Assembly (NCBI GenBank): GCA_017744315.1
Contig: JAGIBN010000004.1
Coordinates: 124,001-188,000 of the forward strand
Direction of reading: 5' to 3'
DNA length: 64,000 nt
Source of the DNA: Porphyrobacter sp.
Lineage (GTDB): Bacteria > Pseudomonadota > Alphaproteobacteria > Sphingomonadales > Sphingomonadaceae
Positions 16,789-26,650 of the stretch are shown here, in pieces. The notes beneath the pieces were generated by a model. The model made no database searches, was not told where the DNA came from, and was given only the letters and a program-made list of their open reading frames with translations. A program made the translations under genes and the position numbers. Numbering within the stretch: position 1 is the first letter of the stretch; the number at the start of each line of letters is the position of its first letter.

Positions 16789-18183
16789 TTATGGCAGGAC
16801 TGGTCCCCAGGCGGGGTCAGACGCACCCACCGGGGTATTGAGGCGGCGTTCGTTCCGGCCGGTCAGGTCGACCTGCCAGATCGAAGTATCGCCGCTGTTC
16901 GGCGCTGTGCGGAAGAACTGCACGATGCGCCCATTGGGAGCCCAGGTCGGCGCCTCGTCCTGCCAGTTGTTGGTCAGGTAACGCATGCCGCCGCCGGACG
17001 GGCTCATGACGGCGACGCGGAGGTCGCCGGCAATGTGGGTGAAGGCGATCTGGTCGCCTCGCGGACTCCATTCAGGCGTCGCCGAGCGGCCGCCGAAGAA
17101 GCTGATCCGCTTCTGGTTGCCGCCATCGGCATCCATCACATAGATCTGCTGGCTGCCCGAACGATCGCTTTCGAAGACGATCTTCGAACCATCGGGCGAA
17201 TAGGACCCGCCGATATCGATGCCCGGCGTGTCGGTAAGGCGTTGGCTGGTGCCGCCGCCCGCCGCCGAGACGCGGTAGATGTCGGTGTTGCCGCCGGTGG
17301 CCATCGAATAGAGGATCCACCTGCCGTCCGGAGACCAGCGCGGCGCCATCGTCGGGTTCTTGCTCTCGGTCACCAAGGTCTGGCGACCGGTGCCGATGTC
17401 GTAGACGAAGATGCGCGGATAACCGTTGAGGTAGCTGAGGTAGACGATCTTCGAATAGTCGGGCGAATAGCGCGGCGTCAGCGCGGTAGCCTGGCCGTTG
17501 GTGATGAAGCGGTGGTTGGCGCCATCGGAATCCATGATCGCCAGGCGCTTGACGCGGTTACCCTTGGGCCCGGTCTCCGCAATATAGGCGATCTTGCTGT
17601 CGAAGAACGGGCTTTCGCCGGAAAGGCGCGAATAGACGAGGTCCGCGCACTTATGCGCGGCACGGCGCCAGTCGGCGGCAGTGACCACCCAGCCTTCGCG
17701 CACCAGTTCCTGCTGCAGCTGCACGTCATAGAGGTAACAGCCGACCGTCAGCCCGCCATCCGCATTTGCGCGTACATAGCCCTGCACCAGCATCTCGGCC
17801 GAGCGGCCCTGCCAGGTGCCCCAGGCCGGCGCGGTGATCTCCGGATAGGCCGGACGCGGCAGAGCGTCGGGGCCGACCGGACGGAACAGCCCGTTGTTGC
17901 GCAAGTCGTTGTAGACGACCCGGCCAAGCTCCTGACCCAGCGCGCTGGTGCCCTGCGCGTTGGCAGGGGTGGGCTGGTTGCTGTTCGTGGCGAAGGCCGG
18001 GATGGCGATACCGAGATCCTGCCAGGCACTTTCGTCTGTGACGGTGCCGCTCAGGCCGTCCTCTTCAAGCTCCGGGACTTGGATCGGCTGAGGAGCGGCA
18101 GGAGCCTGACCCGCAGGCTGAGCCACTGCCGGAACTGCAAGCAGGCACAGGCCAACGCTCGCGAGTAGGGAGCGGAATTTCAT
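16789..18183 (-). CDS. tolB: Tol-Pal system beta-propeller protein
   Basis: 464 residues from the ATG at 18183 (MKFRSLLASVG), which lies 2 nt after the tolA stop; the open frame upstream overlaps tolA. A signal peptide ends AVAQP. An N-terminal alpha/beta domain is followed by WD-like propeller blades with repeated SPDGRW, YSPDGSKIVF and WSPRGDQIAF motifs. It is periplasmic and shuttles between Pal and TolA. Confidence 0.95.
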   Translation of the reverse strand: MKFRSLLASVGLCLLAVPAVAQPAGQAPAAPQPIQVPELEEDGLSGTVTDESAWQDLGIAIPAFATNSNQPTPANAQGTSALGQELGRVVYNDLRNNGLFRPVGPDALPRPAYPEITAPAWGTWQGRSAEMLVQGYVRANADGGLTVGCYLYDVQLQQELVREGWVVTAADWRRAAHKCADLVYSRLSGESPFFDSKIAYIAETGPKGNRVKRLAIMDSDGANHRFITNGQATALTPRYSPDYSKIVYLSYLNGYPRIFVYDIGTGRQTLVTESKNPTMAPRWSPDGRWILYSMATGGNTDIYRVSAAGGGTSQRLTDTPGIDIGGSYSPDGSKIVFESDRSGSQQIYVMDADGGNQKRISFFGGRSATPEWSPRGDQIAFTHIAGDLRVAVMSPSGGGMRYLTNNWQDEAPTWAPNGRIVQFFRTAPNSGDTSIWQVDLTGRNERRLNTPVGASDPAWGPVLP

Positions 18184-18185
18184 CG

Positions 18186-19106
18186 TCAAAGCCTCCTGTC
18201 GAAGCGCCAAGTACGGATGCGCTTCCATTTGTCGTAGAATTCCTTGGGCAGGTCGAATGGCGCCGCCAACTGTACGGCGCGGATCGCCCGTTCTGCATGA
18301 AGCGACGCCTGCGGCCGGTTGGAGTCGGTGATGCCGGACTGGCTGACGACAACCGGACGGCCCTTGAGGCTGCCGTCCTCATTCAATTCCCACGAGAGAA
18401 CTGTCACCAGTTGCTCCGCATCGAGACCCTGCGGCGCGCTCCAATGGGGGCTAAGCTGGCGATTGATCGCCTGCTGCAACGAGGCCTGCTCTGCCGCGCC
18501 AAAGCTGGCGGCTTGGGTCCCGCGGGTCGCGCCGCTCTGGCTCGCTCCTGCTCCCGCGAGGAAATCTGAACCCACACGACTACCGCCGCCGCGCGTAGCT
18601 TGCGTCGGAGCCGTCGTCGGCCGAGCGGAGGGCGCTGCCGACGGGCGTGCCGATGGTGCGGACGACGGGCGCGCTGAAGGCGCCGGCGTGGGCCGGGCTG
18701 AGCTGGTTGGCCTCGGTGAAGGCCGCGTCGTTGGCGTTGGCGTCGGTTTTGGGGTGGGCCTTGCGGTCGGGCGCGGAGCCGGAGTGGGCGGTGGCGGTAC
18801 CGGCCGCGCAGTCGGCTTGGGCTGAGGCGCCACGACCGGCGCGGGCGCAGGCTCGATCACCGGCGCGGGTTCAGGGGCGAGCACGGGAGCGACGGCAGCC
18901 TGGACTTCCGGCACGGCATCCGGCGCGGTCGATTCCAGGCTCACCTGATCGGCCAGGCTCACCGTCATCCGCTCCGGGATCGGTAGCGGCGTGGGATCGT
19001 CCTGCACGTTGTAGTACAGCGCCGCGACCAGCGCGACGTGGGCCACGGCTGCTATGCCGAGACCGATCCGCTCTTCGCGCGATAGATGTGTAACGAGCCC
19101 CATCAT
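18186..19106 (-). CDS. tolA: Energy transducer TolA
   Basis: 306 residues with one N-terminal membrane helix (about 15-33), a very long Pro/Ala/Thr/Ser/Arg-rich spacer (about 75-205) and a C-terminal TolA/TonB-type domain with SLQQAINRQLSPHWSAPQG and WELNEDGSLKGRPVV. The spacer contains reiterated SARPS/APSARP and PTPKPTP units, encoded by imperfect DNA repeats at about 18610-18800. It replaces the helical domain II of enterobacterial TolA. It links the proton-driven TolQR motor to TolB and Pal across the periplasm. Confidence 0.9.
   Translation of the reverse strand: MMGLVTHLSREERIGLGIAAVAHVALVAALYYNVQDDPTPLPIPERMTVSLADQVSLESTAPDAVPEVQAAVAPVLAPEPAPVIEPAPAPVVAPQPKPTARPVPPPPTPAPRPTARPTPKPTPTPTTRPSPRPTSSARPTPAPSARPSSAPSARPSAAPSARPTTAPTQATRGGGSRVGSDFLAGAGASQSGATRGTQAASFGAAEQASLQQAINRQLSPHWSAPQGLDAEQLVTVLSWELNEDGSLKGRPVVVSQSGITDSNRPQASLHAERAIRAVQLAAPFDLPKEFYDKWKRIRTWRFDRRL
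18600..18800. repeat. Imperfect short tandem repeats in tolA spacer
   Basis: The sequence cycles through GACGGGCG/GGCG-type units that encode repeated Ala-Arg-Pro-Ser/Thr blocks. This makes the TolA spacer prone to length change by slippage. Confidence 0.5.
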
Positions 19107-19114
19107 GTTCCGGG

Positions 19115-19560
<446 letters not shown>

Positions 19561-19561
<1 letters not shown>

Positions 19562-20268
19562 CAGGTGCGCTCCAGCTCGCGCCCGATCTGGGCGTGGACC
19601 TGGTCGGCAAAGCGCTGCAGCCGCGCCTCATAGGCGTTCACGCGGTGGCTGAAGCGGTTGTAGGCGATGACCGCGGGAATGGCCGCGAACAGGCCGATCG
19701 CCGTCGCGAACAGAGCTTCCGAAATACCCGGCGCCACCACGGCGAGCGAGGAATTCTGCTCCATCCCGATCTGGAAAAAGCTGTTCATGATCCCCCACAC
19801 GGTACCGAACAGCCCGACGAACGGAGCCACCGAACCGGTGGTGGCGAGGAAGTTGAGCCGGTCAGCCAGGGCATCCGCCTCGGTCGCGACCTGGCCTTCC
19901 ATGATCAGCGCGATGCGCGCCTTGGTCCCGTCGCGATTGCGCAACCCGTCCTTGGTCGAGGTACGCAGCTCTTCGAGCCCGGCTTCGGCCACGCGGATCG
20001 AGGGATTGTCCTGCTTCTTCTTGCGCGAAACCAACGCGTCAGGCTGATCGGACTCCCAGAACTCTTCTTCGAAACGCTTGCTCTGACGGCGGACCTTGGA
20101 AATCTTCAGCCAGAACGACACGATGATCATCCACACCCAGATGCTGGCCAGCACCAGCCCGGCGATGACGATCTGCACCACGATGTCGGCATCGAGGAAC
20201 AATTGCACCGGGTCGAGCCGTGTCGGCCCAGCGGCAGCTGTGGAAGAGAGGGTCGAAAGCAGGATCAT
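19561..20268 (-). CDS. tolQ: Tol-Pal motor protein TolQ
   Basis: 235 residues from the ATG at 20268 (MILLSTLSSTAAAG), overlapping the ybgC stop as ATGA. The longer open frame runs inside ybgC. Three membrane helices of the MotA/TolQ/ExbB fold are visible, including VAPFVGLFGTVWGIMNSF and ALFATAIGLFAAIPAVIAYN. It is the stator ring partner of TolR. Confidence 0.95.
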
Positions 20269-20726
20269 GCAGCGTCTTTCGGGGCAAGTACGGTTTCGAA
20301 GGCAACCCGCCACGGAGCGGGCTGGCGGCGCGGTCGTCCATCAGGTGAGATGAATCCAACCCGAACAGACATTTCCGCGAGCAAGTCTTTCTCGCGCATC
20401 GCCCGCTGAAGCAGGCGCACGCTGGCCGCACCGATCTCGGTAGCGGTCGTTTCGATCGTCACGGCATCGTCGAGCCGTGCGGGGGTGACATAGCGGATGG
20501 CGAGGTCGGCGACGGCATAAGCGCCCTCGCCGGTTTCGACGGCACTGCGTTGGTCGATGTCGAGCAGCCGGAGCATGTCCGACCGCGCGCGTTCGAACCA
20601 GCGCAGATAGTTGGCGTGATAGACGATCCCCGAAAGGTCCGTGTCCTCGTAATAGACACGCACCGGGAACAGGTGCAGCGAGCCGTCGAACAGGCCCGAA
20701 GGAGGCTGGGGCAGCGTCTTAACCAT
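20265..20726 (-). CDS. ybgC: Tol-Pal associated acyl-CoA thioesterase
   Basis: A hot-dog fold thioesterase. The signature VRVYYEDTDLSGIVYHANYL includes the catalytic Asp, and RWFERARSDML follows. The start is set at the ATG at 20726 (MVKTLPQPPSG, 153 residues); an ATG seven codons upstream is possible. It is first in the tol-pal block, as in most proteobacteria, and is cytoplasmic. It may act on phospholipid or short acyl-CoA metabolism linked to envelope constriction. Confidence 0.92.
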   Translation of the reverse strand: MVKTLPQPPSGLFDGSLHLFPVRVYYEDTDLSGIVYHANYLRWFERARSDMLRLLDIDQRSAVETGEGAYAVADLAIRYVTPARLDDAVTIETTATEIGAASVRLLQRAMREKDLLAEMSVRVGFISPDGRPRRQPAPWRVAFETVLAPKDAA

Positions 20727-20818
20727 CGTCCCATAGGCCTTAGCCAACCCGCGACTCGGGTTGCAACCTTCGGGGGACTATTCCCGGTAATTCTCCTACG
20801 CCGGGCGGCGGAAGGACC

Positions 20819-21196
20819 TTAGCGAGCGATCATCGGGCCGAGAGGACGGCCGCCGAAAAGGTGGACGTGGAGGTGCGGCACTTCCTGTCCGCCATGGGCA
20901 CCGACATTGGCCAGTAGGCGATAGCCCGGTTCGACCAGTCCGTTCTCGCGGGCGATATGGCCGATGGCCCGGACGAACCCGGCGATCTCTTCGGCCGGAG
21001 CCTTGGCCGCAAAGTCATCCCAGCTGACATAGGCACCCTTGGGTACGACCAGCACGTGCACCGGTGCCTGGGGCGCGATGTCGTGGAACGCGAGCGCCCA
21101 CTCGTCCTCATAGACCTTGCTGCACGGGATCTCCCCGCGCAGGATCTTGGCGAAGATGTTCTGATCGTCGTAGGCTTGGGTTGCGTCGATCGGCAT
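20819..21196 (-). CDS. HIT-family nucleotide-binding protein
   Basis: 125 residues of the HINT branch. NIFAKILRGEIPC opens the protein, and the active motif HLHVHLFGGRPLGPM is near the end, the first His of HxHxH being the nucleophile region. Family members hydrolyse purine phosphoramidates such as AMP-lysine. It overlaps the hisE stop as TGATG, a common alphaproteobacterial pairing. Confidence 0.92.
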   Translation of the reverse strand: MPIDATQAYDDQNIFAKILRGEIPCSKVYEDEWALAFHDIAPQAPVHVLVVPKGAYVSWDDFAAKAPAEEIAGFVRAIGHIARENGLVEPGYRLLANVGAHGGQEVPHLHVHLFGGRPLGPMIAR

Positions 21197-21510
21197 CAGG
21201 CGCCTCGTGCTGCTTTCTCGGCGAGGCCCGAAGTGCCCTCGCGGCGCTCCAGCTCTGCCAGGACTTCGCTGAACGGCACGCCCTTTTCGGCGAGCAAGAC
21301 CAGTAGATGGAACAGCAGGTCCGCGGACTCGCCCACCAGTTCCTCGCGGGTTCCCGACAGTGCTGCGATGACGGTCTCGACGCCTTCTTCGCCCAGCTTG
21401 CGGGCCATTACGGGAAGGCCACGCGCCTTCAGGCTGGCGACATAGCTGCTCTCACCTTCGGCCGAACGGCGTTGTGCAATCGTGCTTTCGAGGCGGGTCA
21501 GGGTGTCCAT
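21196..21510 (-). CDS. hisE: Phosphoribosyl-ATP pyrophosphatase
   Basis: 104 residues, the MazG-like HisE fold with KLGEEGVETVIAAL and ELVGESADLLFHLLVLL as the Mg-binding acidic helices. It catalyses the second step of histidine synthesis. It is a stand-alone enzyme, with HisI not in this window. It lies at the downstream end of the his genes. Confidence 0.93.
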   Translation of the reverse strand: MDTLTRLESTIAQRRSAEGESSYVASLKARGLPVMARKLGEEGVETVIAALSGTREELVGESADLLFHLLVLLAEKGVPFSEVLAELERREGTSGLAEKAARGA

Positions 21511-21561
21511 CTGCGCGGCATGCGCAAGCGGGCCGCTTGCGTCAAGTCGGGCGCGGAAGGC

Positions 21562-21732
21562 TTAGTCCTGGTCGGTGTCGCGCATCGCCGCGCGGCGGCC
21601 GATGATGAGCCCGAGCACACCGAGCGCAACGAGCGTGAAGTGCGATCCGGCGGAGACCGCGGACACGTCCTGGGCCCAGGCGGGAGCGGCCGAGGTAAGC
21701 AAGGCGACGAAGACGAGGGAGCGAGAGACCAT
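21562..21732 (-). CDS. 56-residue exported/membrane protein between hisF and hisE
   Basis: Reads MVSRSLVFVALLTSAAPAWA then QDVSAVSAGSHFTLVALGVL and GLIIGRRAAMRDTDQD. It has a signal peptide (cut after AWA), a short Ser/Ala stretch, one membrane helix and an RR-containing cytoplasmic tail. The layout resembles protein-sorting tails (helix then Arg cluster), but no PEP motif is present. Similar small genes occur between his genes in sphingomonads as far as I recall. Function unknown. Confidence 0.55.
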   Translation of the reverse strand: MVSRSLVFVALLTSAAPAWAQDVSAVSAGSHFTLVALGVLGLIIGRRAAMRDTDQD

Positions 21733-21815
21733 GCCCCGGCCATGAACCCCGGAGCCGGCATTGCAACCGCGCCGAAGTTATATGTCCCGAGCCGGGACCG
21801 TCCGCCGAATTTGGG

Positions 21816-22574
21816 TTAACCGCGGGCCGGCAAGCCAGCCGCCCGCAGCGCCGCGTGAGCCTCTGCGATGGTGTAAGTGCCGAAGTGGAAAATGGAGGCC
21901 GCGAGCACCGCGCTGGCGTGGCCTTCGGTCACGCCTTCGACCAGGTGCTGCAGGTTGCCTACACCCCCACTCGCCACCACCGGCACCGAGACGGAATCGG
22001 CAATCTCGCGCGTGAGCTTGAGGTCGTATCCGCGCTGGGTGCCGTCGCCATCCATCGACGTGACGAGCAGTTCGCCCGCACCGAGCTTGGCCAGCCGAAC
22101 GGCGTGTTCGATCGCGTCGATTCCGGTGGCGCGGCGGCCGCCGTGGGTGAAGATTTCCCAGTGGTCGTGGCTCCAGCGAGCGTCGACCGAGGCGACGATG
22201 CACTGGCTGCCGAATCGTTCGGCAATGTCCGAGACGACTTCGGGCCGGGCGACCGCGGCGCTGTTCACGGCCACCTTGTCCGCTCCGGCAAGCAGTAGCG
22301 CGCGAGCGTCCTCGGCCGTGCGAACACCGCCGCCGACGGTGAGCGGCATGAAGCAGACCTCGGCCGTGCGCCGGACGATGTCGAGCAGCGTGCCGCGCCC
22401 TTCATGGCTGGCGGAGATATCGAGGAAGCAGAGCTCGTCCGCACCGGCCTCGTCGTAGGCCTTGGCCTGCTCAACCGGATCGCCGGCGTCCTTCAGGTCG
22501 ACGAAGTTGACGCCCTTCACCACGCGGCCATCGGCCACGTCGAGGCAAGGGATCACGCGAACACGAACGGTCAT
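21816..22574 (-). CDS. hisF: Imidazole glycerol phosphate synthase, cyclase subunit
   Basis: 252-residue (beta/alpha)8 barrel. [19 protein letters not shown] holds the first catalytic Asp, and [11 protein letters not shown] and [12 protein letters not shown] are the phosphate-binding loops. With HisH it makes imidazole glycerol phosphate and AICAR. It starts ATGA-overlapped with the small gene upstream. Confidence 0.96.
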   Translation of the reverse strand: MTVRVRVIPCLDVADGRVVKGVNFVDLKDAGDPVEQAKAYDEAGADELCFLDISASHEGRGTLLDIVRRTAEVCFMPLTVGGGVRTAEDARALLLAGADKVAVNSAAVARPEVVSDIAERFGSQCIVASVDARWSHDHWEIFTHGGRRATGIDAIEHAVRLAKLGAGELLVTSMDGDGTQRGYDLKLTREIADSVSVPVVASGGVGNLQHLVEGVTEGHASAVLAASIFHFGTYTIAEAHAALRAAGLPARG

Positions 22575-22783
22575 GCAGCACCTCTGGCAATCAGCATCGA
22601 TGCCAAGACGATCAAGATTACGCTCATCAGGAACTTTACGCCGCAGATAATCCGAAAAGCCGTCGGGCGCTCTTCCTTGGAGTAGGTACCGAACAGCGTC
22701 GTCGCCGAGCCGAGACGGATGTTCTTGCGCGCGTCGAGCGCGATCAGAACAGCGGCCACGATCCCGACGATGGCGAAGATCAT
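22571..22783 (-). CDS. 70-residue two-helix membrane protein coupled to hisA and hisF
   Basis: Two hydrophobic helices ([17 protein letters not shown] and [18 protein letters not shown]) flank a polar loop containing [13 protein letters not shown]. It overlaps both the hisA stop and the hisF start by 4 nt, so the three genes are translated in series. I do not recognise a family with known function. Confidence 0.65.
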   Translation of the reverse strand: MIFAIVGIVAAVLIALDARKNIRLGSATTLFGTYSKEERPTAFRIICGVKFLMSVILIVLASMLIARGAA

Positions 22784-23511
22784 CGCGCCGACCCGGCCAT
22801 CGCGATCGCCGCCGCCAGGTCCAGCCGCCCGTCGTAGAGCGCGCGACCGGTGATTACGCCTTCGATGCCCTCGCCGGCATGAAGCGCGAGCATGCGGATA
22901 TCGTCGAGGCCCTTCACGCCGCCGCTGGCGATGACCGGCAAATTGGTGCGGCGAGCAAGGTCGACGGTCGCGTCGATGTTGCAGCCTGTCAGCAGGCCGT
23001 CGCGGCCGATGTCGGTGAACAGCAGGCTGGCGACGCCCGCATCTTCAAACCGGCGAGCCATATCCACGACCGGCACGTCGGACACTTCGGCCCAACCCTC
23101 GGTCGCGACCATCCCGTCGCGCGCGTCCACGGCGACGACGATGCCGCCGGGGAATTCGGCCGCCATGTCCTTCACGAACTGTGGGTCCTTGAGCGCGGCG
23201 GTGCCCATGACCACCCGCGCCACGCCGAGGTCGAACCAGCCCTCGACCGCCTCGCGCGTACGGATGCCACCGCCGAGTTGGACATAGCCCGGAAACGCCG
23301 CGACGATGGCCTCCACCGCCGCACGGTTCTCGGCCCGGCCGGCGAACGATCCATCGAGGTCGACGACGTGCAGGTGCTGAGCCCCCGCCTCGGCGAAGAG
23401 CAAGGCTTGCGCGGCGGGATCGTCACCGTAAACGGTAGCGCGATCCATGTCGCCTTCGGCCAGGCGCACGACCTGACCCTGTTTGAGGTCAATGGCGGGA
23501 AATACGATCAT
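22780..23511 (-). CDS. hisA: Phosphoribosylformimino-AICAR ribotide isomerase
   Basis: 243-residue (beta/alpha)8 barrel with the HisA start [18 protein letters not shown] carrying the catalytic Asp, the second acid in [12 protein letters not shown], and [11 protein letters not shown]. It performs the fourth histidine step. The upstream gene in the transcript is the GH130-like gene rather than hisH. Confidence 0.96.
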   Translation of the reverse strand: MIVFPAIDLKQGQVVRLAEGDMDRATVYGDDPAAQALLFAEAGAQHLHVVDLDGSFAGRAENRAAVEAIVAAFPGYVQLGGGIRTREAVEGWFDLGVARVVMGTAALKDPQFVKDMAAEFPGGIVVAVDARDGMVATEGWAEVSDVPVVDMARRFEDAGVASLLFTDIGRDGLLTGCNIDATVDLARRTNLPVIASGGVKGLDDIRMLALHAGEGIEGVITGRALYDGRLDLAAAIAMAGSAR

Positions 23512-23562
23512 CGGCGGGCGCCTAGCAGCGCTTCGCCGCGCGCGCTACTGGCTGTGCCATTC

Positions 23563-24726
23563 CTATGCGCGTGCGAACGCGTCTTTCGGGACATGAGTAA
23601 TCCGGCAAGCCAGATCCGCTTCCCCGCTGGCGACGATGAAATGGTCCGCTTCCTCGGCGATCCCGGTCGAGAACACCACCTTGTCCAGGTACATCAGGTC
23701 CTTGATCGGCTCGGTCAATTCGGAGTTCGGCTCGATCAGCGGCACATGGTTGGTGGCGATGACCTTCCACGGCTCCTCCGGGTCGAGCAGCGACCAGTAA
23801 GTGCGATAGATGCCGACGATCTGGCTCGGCTCCACCCCATGCCACAACGAGAGCCACCCGCGCCGGCCCGCGACTTGCGTCAGGATCGGCGGCGTCCCCC
23901 CTCCGATGCGGGCGGTCGAAGCCGTGCCCGAATGCGGGCGGATATGCGGCTCGATGCACGGCATCCAGTGGAGCGCGTCGGGACTGGTCGCGATATTGAT
24001 CGAGGGGCCGGCGTGATAGGGGCTTCCCGGCGGATAGGCGAAGAACAGCTGCCCGAGCGGCCGGGTCTGCGCCCAGTACTTCCCGCTCACCTTGCCTTCG
24101 AAGATCAGCATGTCCTTGTTCTGGTGATCGAGGACAATGCCTTCGAACTTCCAGTCGAGCGCATTTCGCGAGGAATAAAGCGTGGTCGAGTGGCGCTCCG
24201 GGCTGACCGAGCAGGTGGTCATCAGCCAGCGGTCGCCCACTTTGCTGATCCGCGCATCCTCGATGCCATAACATTGCCAGCTGCCCTGAGGCGCCACCGC
24301 CTTGTCATAGTGGAAGCGCACCAGGCTGAGGCCGTCCGCGCTCAATTCCACCGGGAGCAGCCAGGAGAGCGAGGTCAGCGCCATGATCGGCCAGCCTTGC
24401 CCATGGAGCAGGAACTTGCGCGGGTCCGAAGTGTCGCACAGCTCGAGCGGCCAGGCGTCGAGGACGTAGCGCCCGTTATCCCAGCGGATCGCGTGGACCG
24501 CATCGTCGAACACCGGATTGCGCAGCGCCTCCGCCACGCGCACCATCAGAAGCAGGTTGCCGTTGGGCAGGCGCGTCATGCCGGGATTGAACGCGCCGAG
24601 CACGTAAGTCTCGCAGTCGATATGCCCGGCAAGGGGCCCTCGCGAGAGGTCGATGTCGTTCGGTGTGAGGACCAGGCGGTCCTCGGCAAACGGCGGTCGG
24701 TGCAGGTTCCGATCCGTTTCGGTCAT
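23563..24726 (-). CDS. GH130-family glycosidase/phosphorylase-like protein
   Basis: 387 residues from the ATG at 24726 (MTETDRNLHRPPF); the frame is open further up inside hisH. The sequence is a five-bladed propeller of the GH130 type: FNPGMTRLPNGNLLLMVRV, YGIEDARISKVGDRWLMT with the general acid Asp157, and YLDKVVFSTGIAEEADHF near the end. GH130 enzymes phosphorolyse or hydrolyse beta-mannosides. No signal peptide, so it should act in the cytoplasm. It sits between hisH and hisA with gaps of about 50 bp, which is unexpected for a his operon. Substrate unknown. Confidence 0.75.
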   Translation of the reverse strand: MTETDRNLHRPPFAEDRLVLTPNDIDLSRGPLAGHIDCETYVLGAFNPGMTRLPNGNLLLMVRVAEALRNPVFDDAVHAIRWDNGRYVLDAWPLELCDTSDPRKFLLHGQGWPIMALTSLSWLLPVELSADGLSLVRFHYDKAVAPQGSWQCYGIEDARISKVGDRWLMTTCSVSPERHSTTLYSSRNALDWKFEGIVLDHQNKDMLIFEGKVSGKYWAQTRPLGQLFFAYPPGSPYHAGPSINIATSPDALHWMPCIEPHIRPHSGTASTARIGGGTPPILTQVAGRRGWLSLWHGVEPSQIVGIYRTYWSLLDPEEPWKVIATNHVPLIEPNSELTEPIKDLMYLDKVVFSTGIAEEADHFIVASGEADLACRITHVPKDAFARA

Positions 24727-24772
24727 GGGTGTCTCCAGTCCAGCGGAGACGCCCCGGACCGGCCGAGGTTCC

Positions 24773-25405
24773 CTAGTCAGGATCCCATTCGAGGAAGCGC
24801 GACAGCAACGCGAGGCCATAGGCCTGGCTCTTTTCGGGGTGGAACTGGACCCCGACGATATTGTCCCTCGCCACGGCTGCAACGAGGCCACCGCCATGGT
24901 CGGTCATTGCCGCCACGTCGTGGCCGTTCTCGGGCCGGTAGTGATAGGAATGCAGGAAATAGGCCTCGCCCGGCTCGATCAGCGCCGCGCCGTTGGGATG
25001 CGCCATCGGCGAGACGTCGTTCCAGCCCATGTGCGGCACCTTGATCGCCGGATCGGTGCGTTCGATCAGCCGCACTTCGCCGGGGATCCAGCCGAGGCCG
25101 GGATGCACGCCATATTCAAAGCCGCTGGTGGCAAGCAGTTGCATGCCGACGCAGATGCCGAGGAAGGGAACGCCATCCTGCAACACCCGCTCCTCCAGCG
25201 CATCGACCAGGCCGGGAATGCTGCGAAGCCCGTCCGCACAGGCCTTGAACGAGCCCACGCCCGGCAGAACGATCCGCCGCGCCCCGCGAACGAGGTTGGG
25301 ATCGGCGGTAACCGCGACATGCTCCGCCCCCGCAGCCCTCAAGGCATTGTGGACCGAGTGGAGATTGCCGGCGCCGTAATCGATAAGAGCAATGGCTTCA
25401 GCCAT
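24773..25405 (-). CDS. hisH: Imidazole glycerol phosphate synthase, glutaminase subunit
   Basis: 210 residues from the ATG at 25405 (MAEAIALIDYGAGNLHSV). Class I glutamine amidotransferase, with nucleophile Cys in FLGICVGMQLL and the His/Glu pair in GVQFHPEKSQ. It supplies ammonia to HisF. It follows hisB by 11 bp. Confidence 0.95.
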   Translation of the reverse strand: MAEAIALIDYGAGNLHSVHNALRAAGAEHVAVTADPNLVRGARRIVLPGVGSFKACADGLRSIPGLVDALEERVLQDGVPFLGICVGMQLLATSGFEYGVHPGLGWIPGEVRLIERTDPAIKVPHMGWNDVSPMAHPNGAALIEPGEAYFLHSYHYRPENGHDVAAMTDHGGGLVAAVARDNIVGVQFHPEKSQAYGLALLSRFLEWDPD

Positions 25406-25416
25406 GAGATCGCTCG

Positions 25417-26010
25417 TCAGCCCCCAAGCTGCCCCTTGGTCGACGGGATCGCCCCGCCCTTGCGCGGATCGAGTTCGACCGCCTGGCGCATCGCGCGGGC
25501 AAAACCCTTGTAGATCGCTTCGCACACGTGGTGGTTGTTCTGGCCGTAGAGCAGCTGGATGTGCAGCGTGATCCCGGCGGCCTGGGCCACCGAATGGAAC
25601 CAGTGCTCGATCAACTCGGTGTCCCATTCACCCAGCTTCTCCTGGGTGAAGCGGGCCTTCCACACGAGGTAGGGCCGGCCCGAGATGTCGAGCGACACCC
25701 GTGCCAGGGTTTCGTCCATCGGCGAATAGGCCATGCCATAGCGTCCGATCCCGGCCTTGTTGCCGAGCGCGTCTGAAAGCGCCTGGCCCAGGGCGATGGC
25801 GCTGTCTTCCGTCGTATGGTGCTGGTCGATGTGCAGGTCGCCCGCGACCTTGAGGGTCACGTCGATCAGGGAGTGGCGGCTGAACTGTTCGACCATATGG
25901 TCGAGAAAGCCGATCCCCGTCGACACGTTATAAGTTCCCGTCCCGTCGAGGTTAACCTCTACGGAGATGTCGGTCTCTGCCGTCTTGCGGGCTACACTGC
26001 CGGTGCGCAT
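25417..26010 (-). CDS. hisB: Imidazoleglycerol-phosphate dehydratase
   Basis: 197 residues, single-function HisB without a phosphatase domain. The metal-binding motifs [18 protein letters not shown] and [14 protein letters not shown] and the closing [13 protein letters not shown] are present. It is the first gene of the his run here and is divergent from sspB across 82 bp, where the promoter must lie. Confidence 0.96.
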   Translation of the reverse strand: MRTGSVARKTAETDISVEVNLDGTGTYNVSTGIGFLDHMVEQFSRHSLIDVTLKVAGDLHIDQHHTTEDSAIALGQALSDALGNKAGIGRYGMAYSPMDETLARVSLDISGRPYLVWKARFTQEKLGEWDTELIEHWFHSVAQAAGITLHIQLLYGQNNHHVCEAIYKGFARAMRQAVELDPRKGGAIPSTKGQLGG

Positions 26011-26092
26011 GGCGCTGCGCTATACGCGACGAACCGACGTGTGCAAGCATTCGCGCTTGACCCGGCGGCGAGCGCTCGCCACCTAAAAGGGC

Positions 26093-26596
26093 ATGAGTGA
26101 CGAAGCGCCTGACAGCCTGATACCCTATGACGAGATCGTGCAGGAGGCCCTGCGCGCCGTTGTGGGGAGAGTGCTGGGCTCGGTGGAGCGGGGTGGCGGC
26201 ATGCTTCCCGGCAACCATCATTTCTACATCACCTTCAAGACCGGCGCCCCGGGAGTGAACATTCCCCAGCACCTGAAGGAACGGTTCCCTGACGAGATGA
26301 CCATCGTCATGCAGAACAAGTTCTGGGACCTGGCTGTCGACGAACACGAATTCACCGTGGGTCTGAGCTTCAACCAGATTCCGGCCAAGCTGATCATTCC
26401 TTTCGCCGCGATCACCGCCTTCGTCGACCCGGCGGTCGACTTCGGTCTGCAGTTCCAGGCCGCCGTCACCGACATCGAGCCGGCAGCGCACGAGGATGCG
26501 GAGAACGATTCTCCGGGCGCAGAGGGCAAGCCTGAAACCGCTACCCCCGACGATGGTTCAAACGTCGTAACGGTCGATTTCGGCCGCAAGAAATAA
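26093..26596 (+). CDS. sspB: ClpXP adaptor SspB, alpha type
   Basis: 167 residues. The substrate-binding domain (NHHFYITFKTGAPGVNIP, LKERFPDEMTIVMQN, FNQIPAKLIIPFAAITAF) matches alphaproteobacterial SspB, and a flexible acidic C-terminal tail ends VVTVDFGRKK, the ClpX-binding peptide type. It delivers ssrA-tagged and other proteins to ClpXP. Confidence 0.9.
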   Translation: MSDEAPDSLIPYDEIVQEALRAVVGRVLGSVERGGGMLPGNHHFYITFKTGAPGVNIPQHLKERFPDEMTIVMQNKFWDLAVDEHEFTVGLSFNQIPAKLIIPFAAITAFVDPAVDFGLQFQAAVTDIEPAAHEDAENDSPGAEGKPETATPDDGSNVVTVDFGRKK

Positions 26597-26650
26597 CCCG
26601 CGCCGGCCCTAGGGTCCTGACTCTGGCCCGCGCGGCCAAGGAGCTGCCGG

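Noticed and set aside
22879-25044. 721-codon open frame on the plus strand over hisA, GH130 and hisH
   Set aside because: It is antisense to three well-recognised genes, is rich in Arg/Asp/His/Val in the way GC-rich shadow frames are, and shows no domain.
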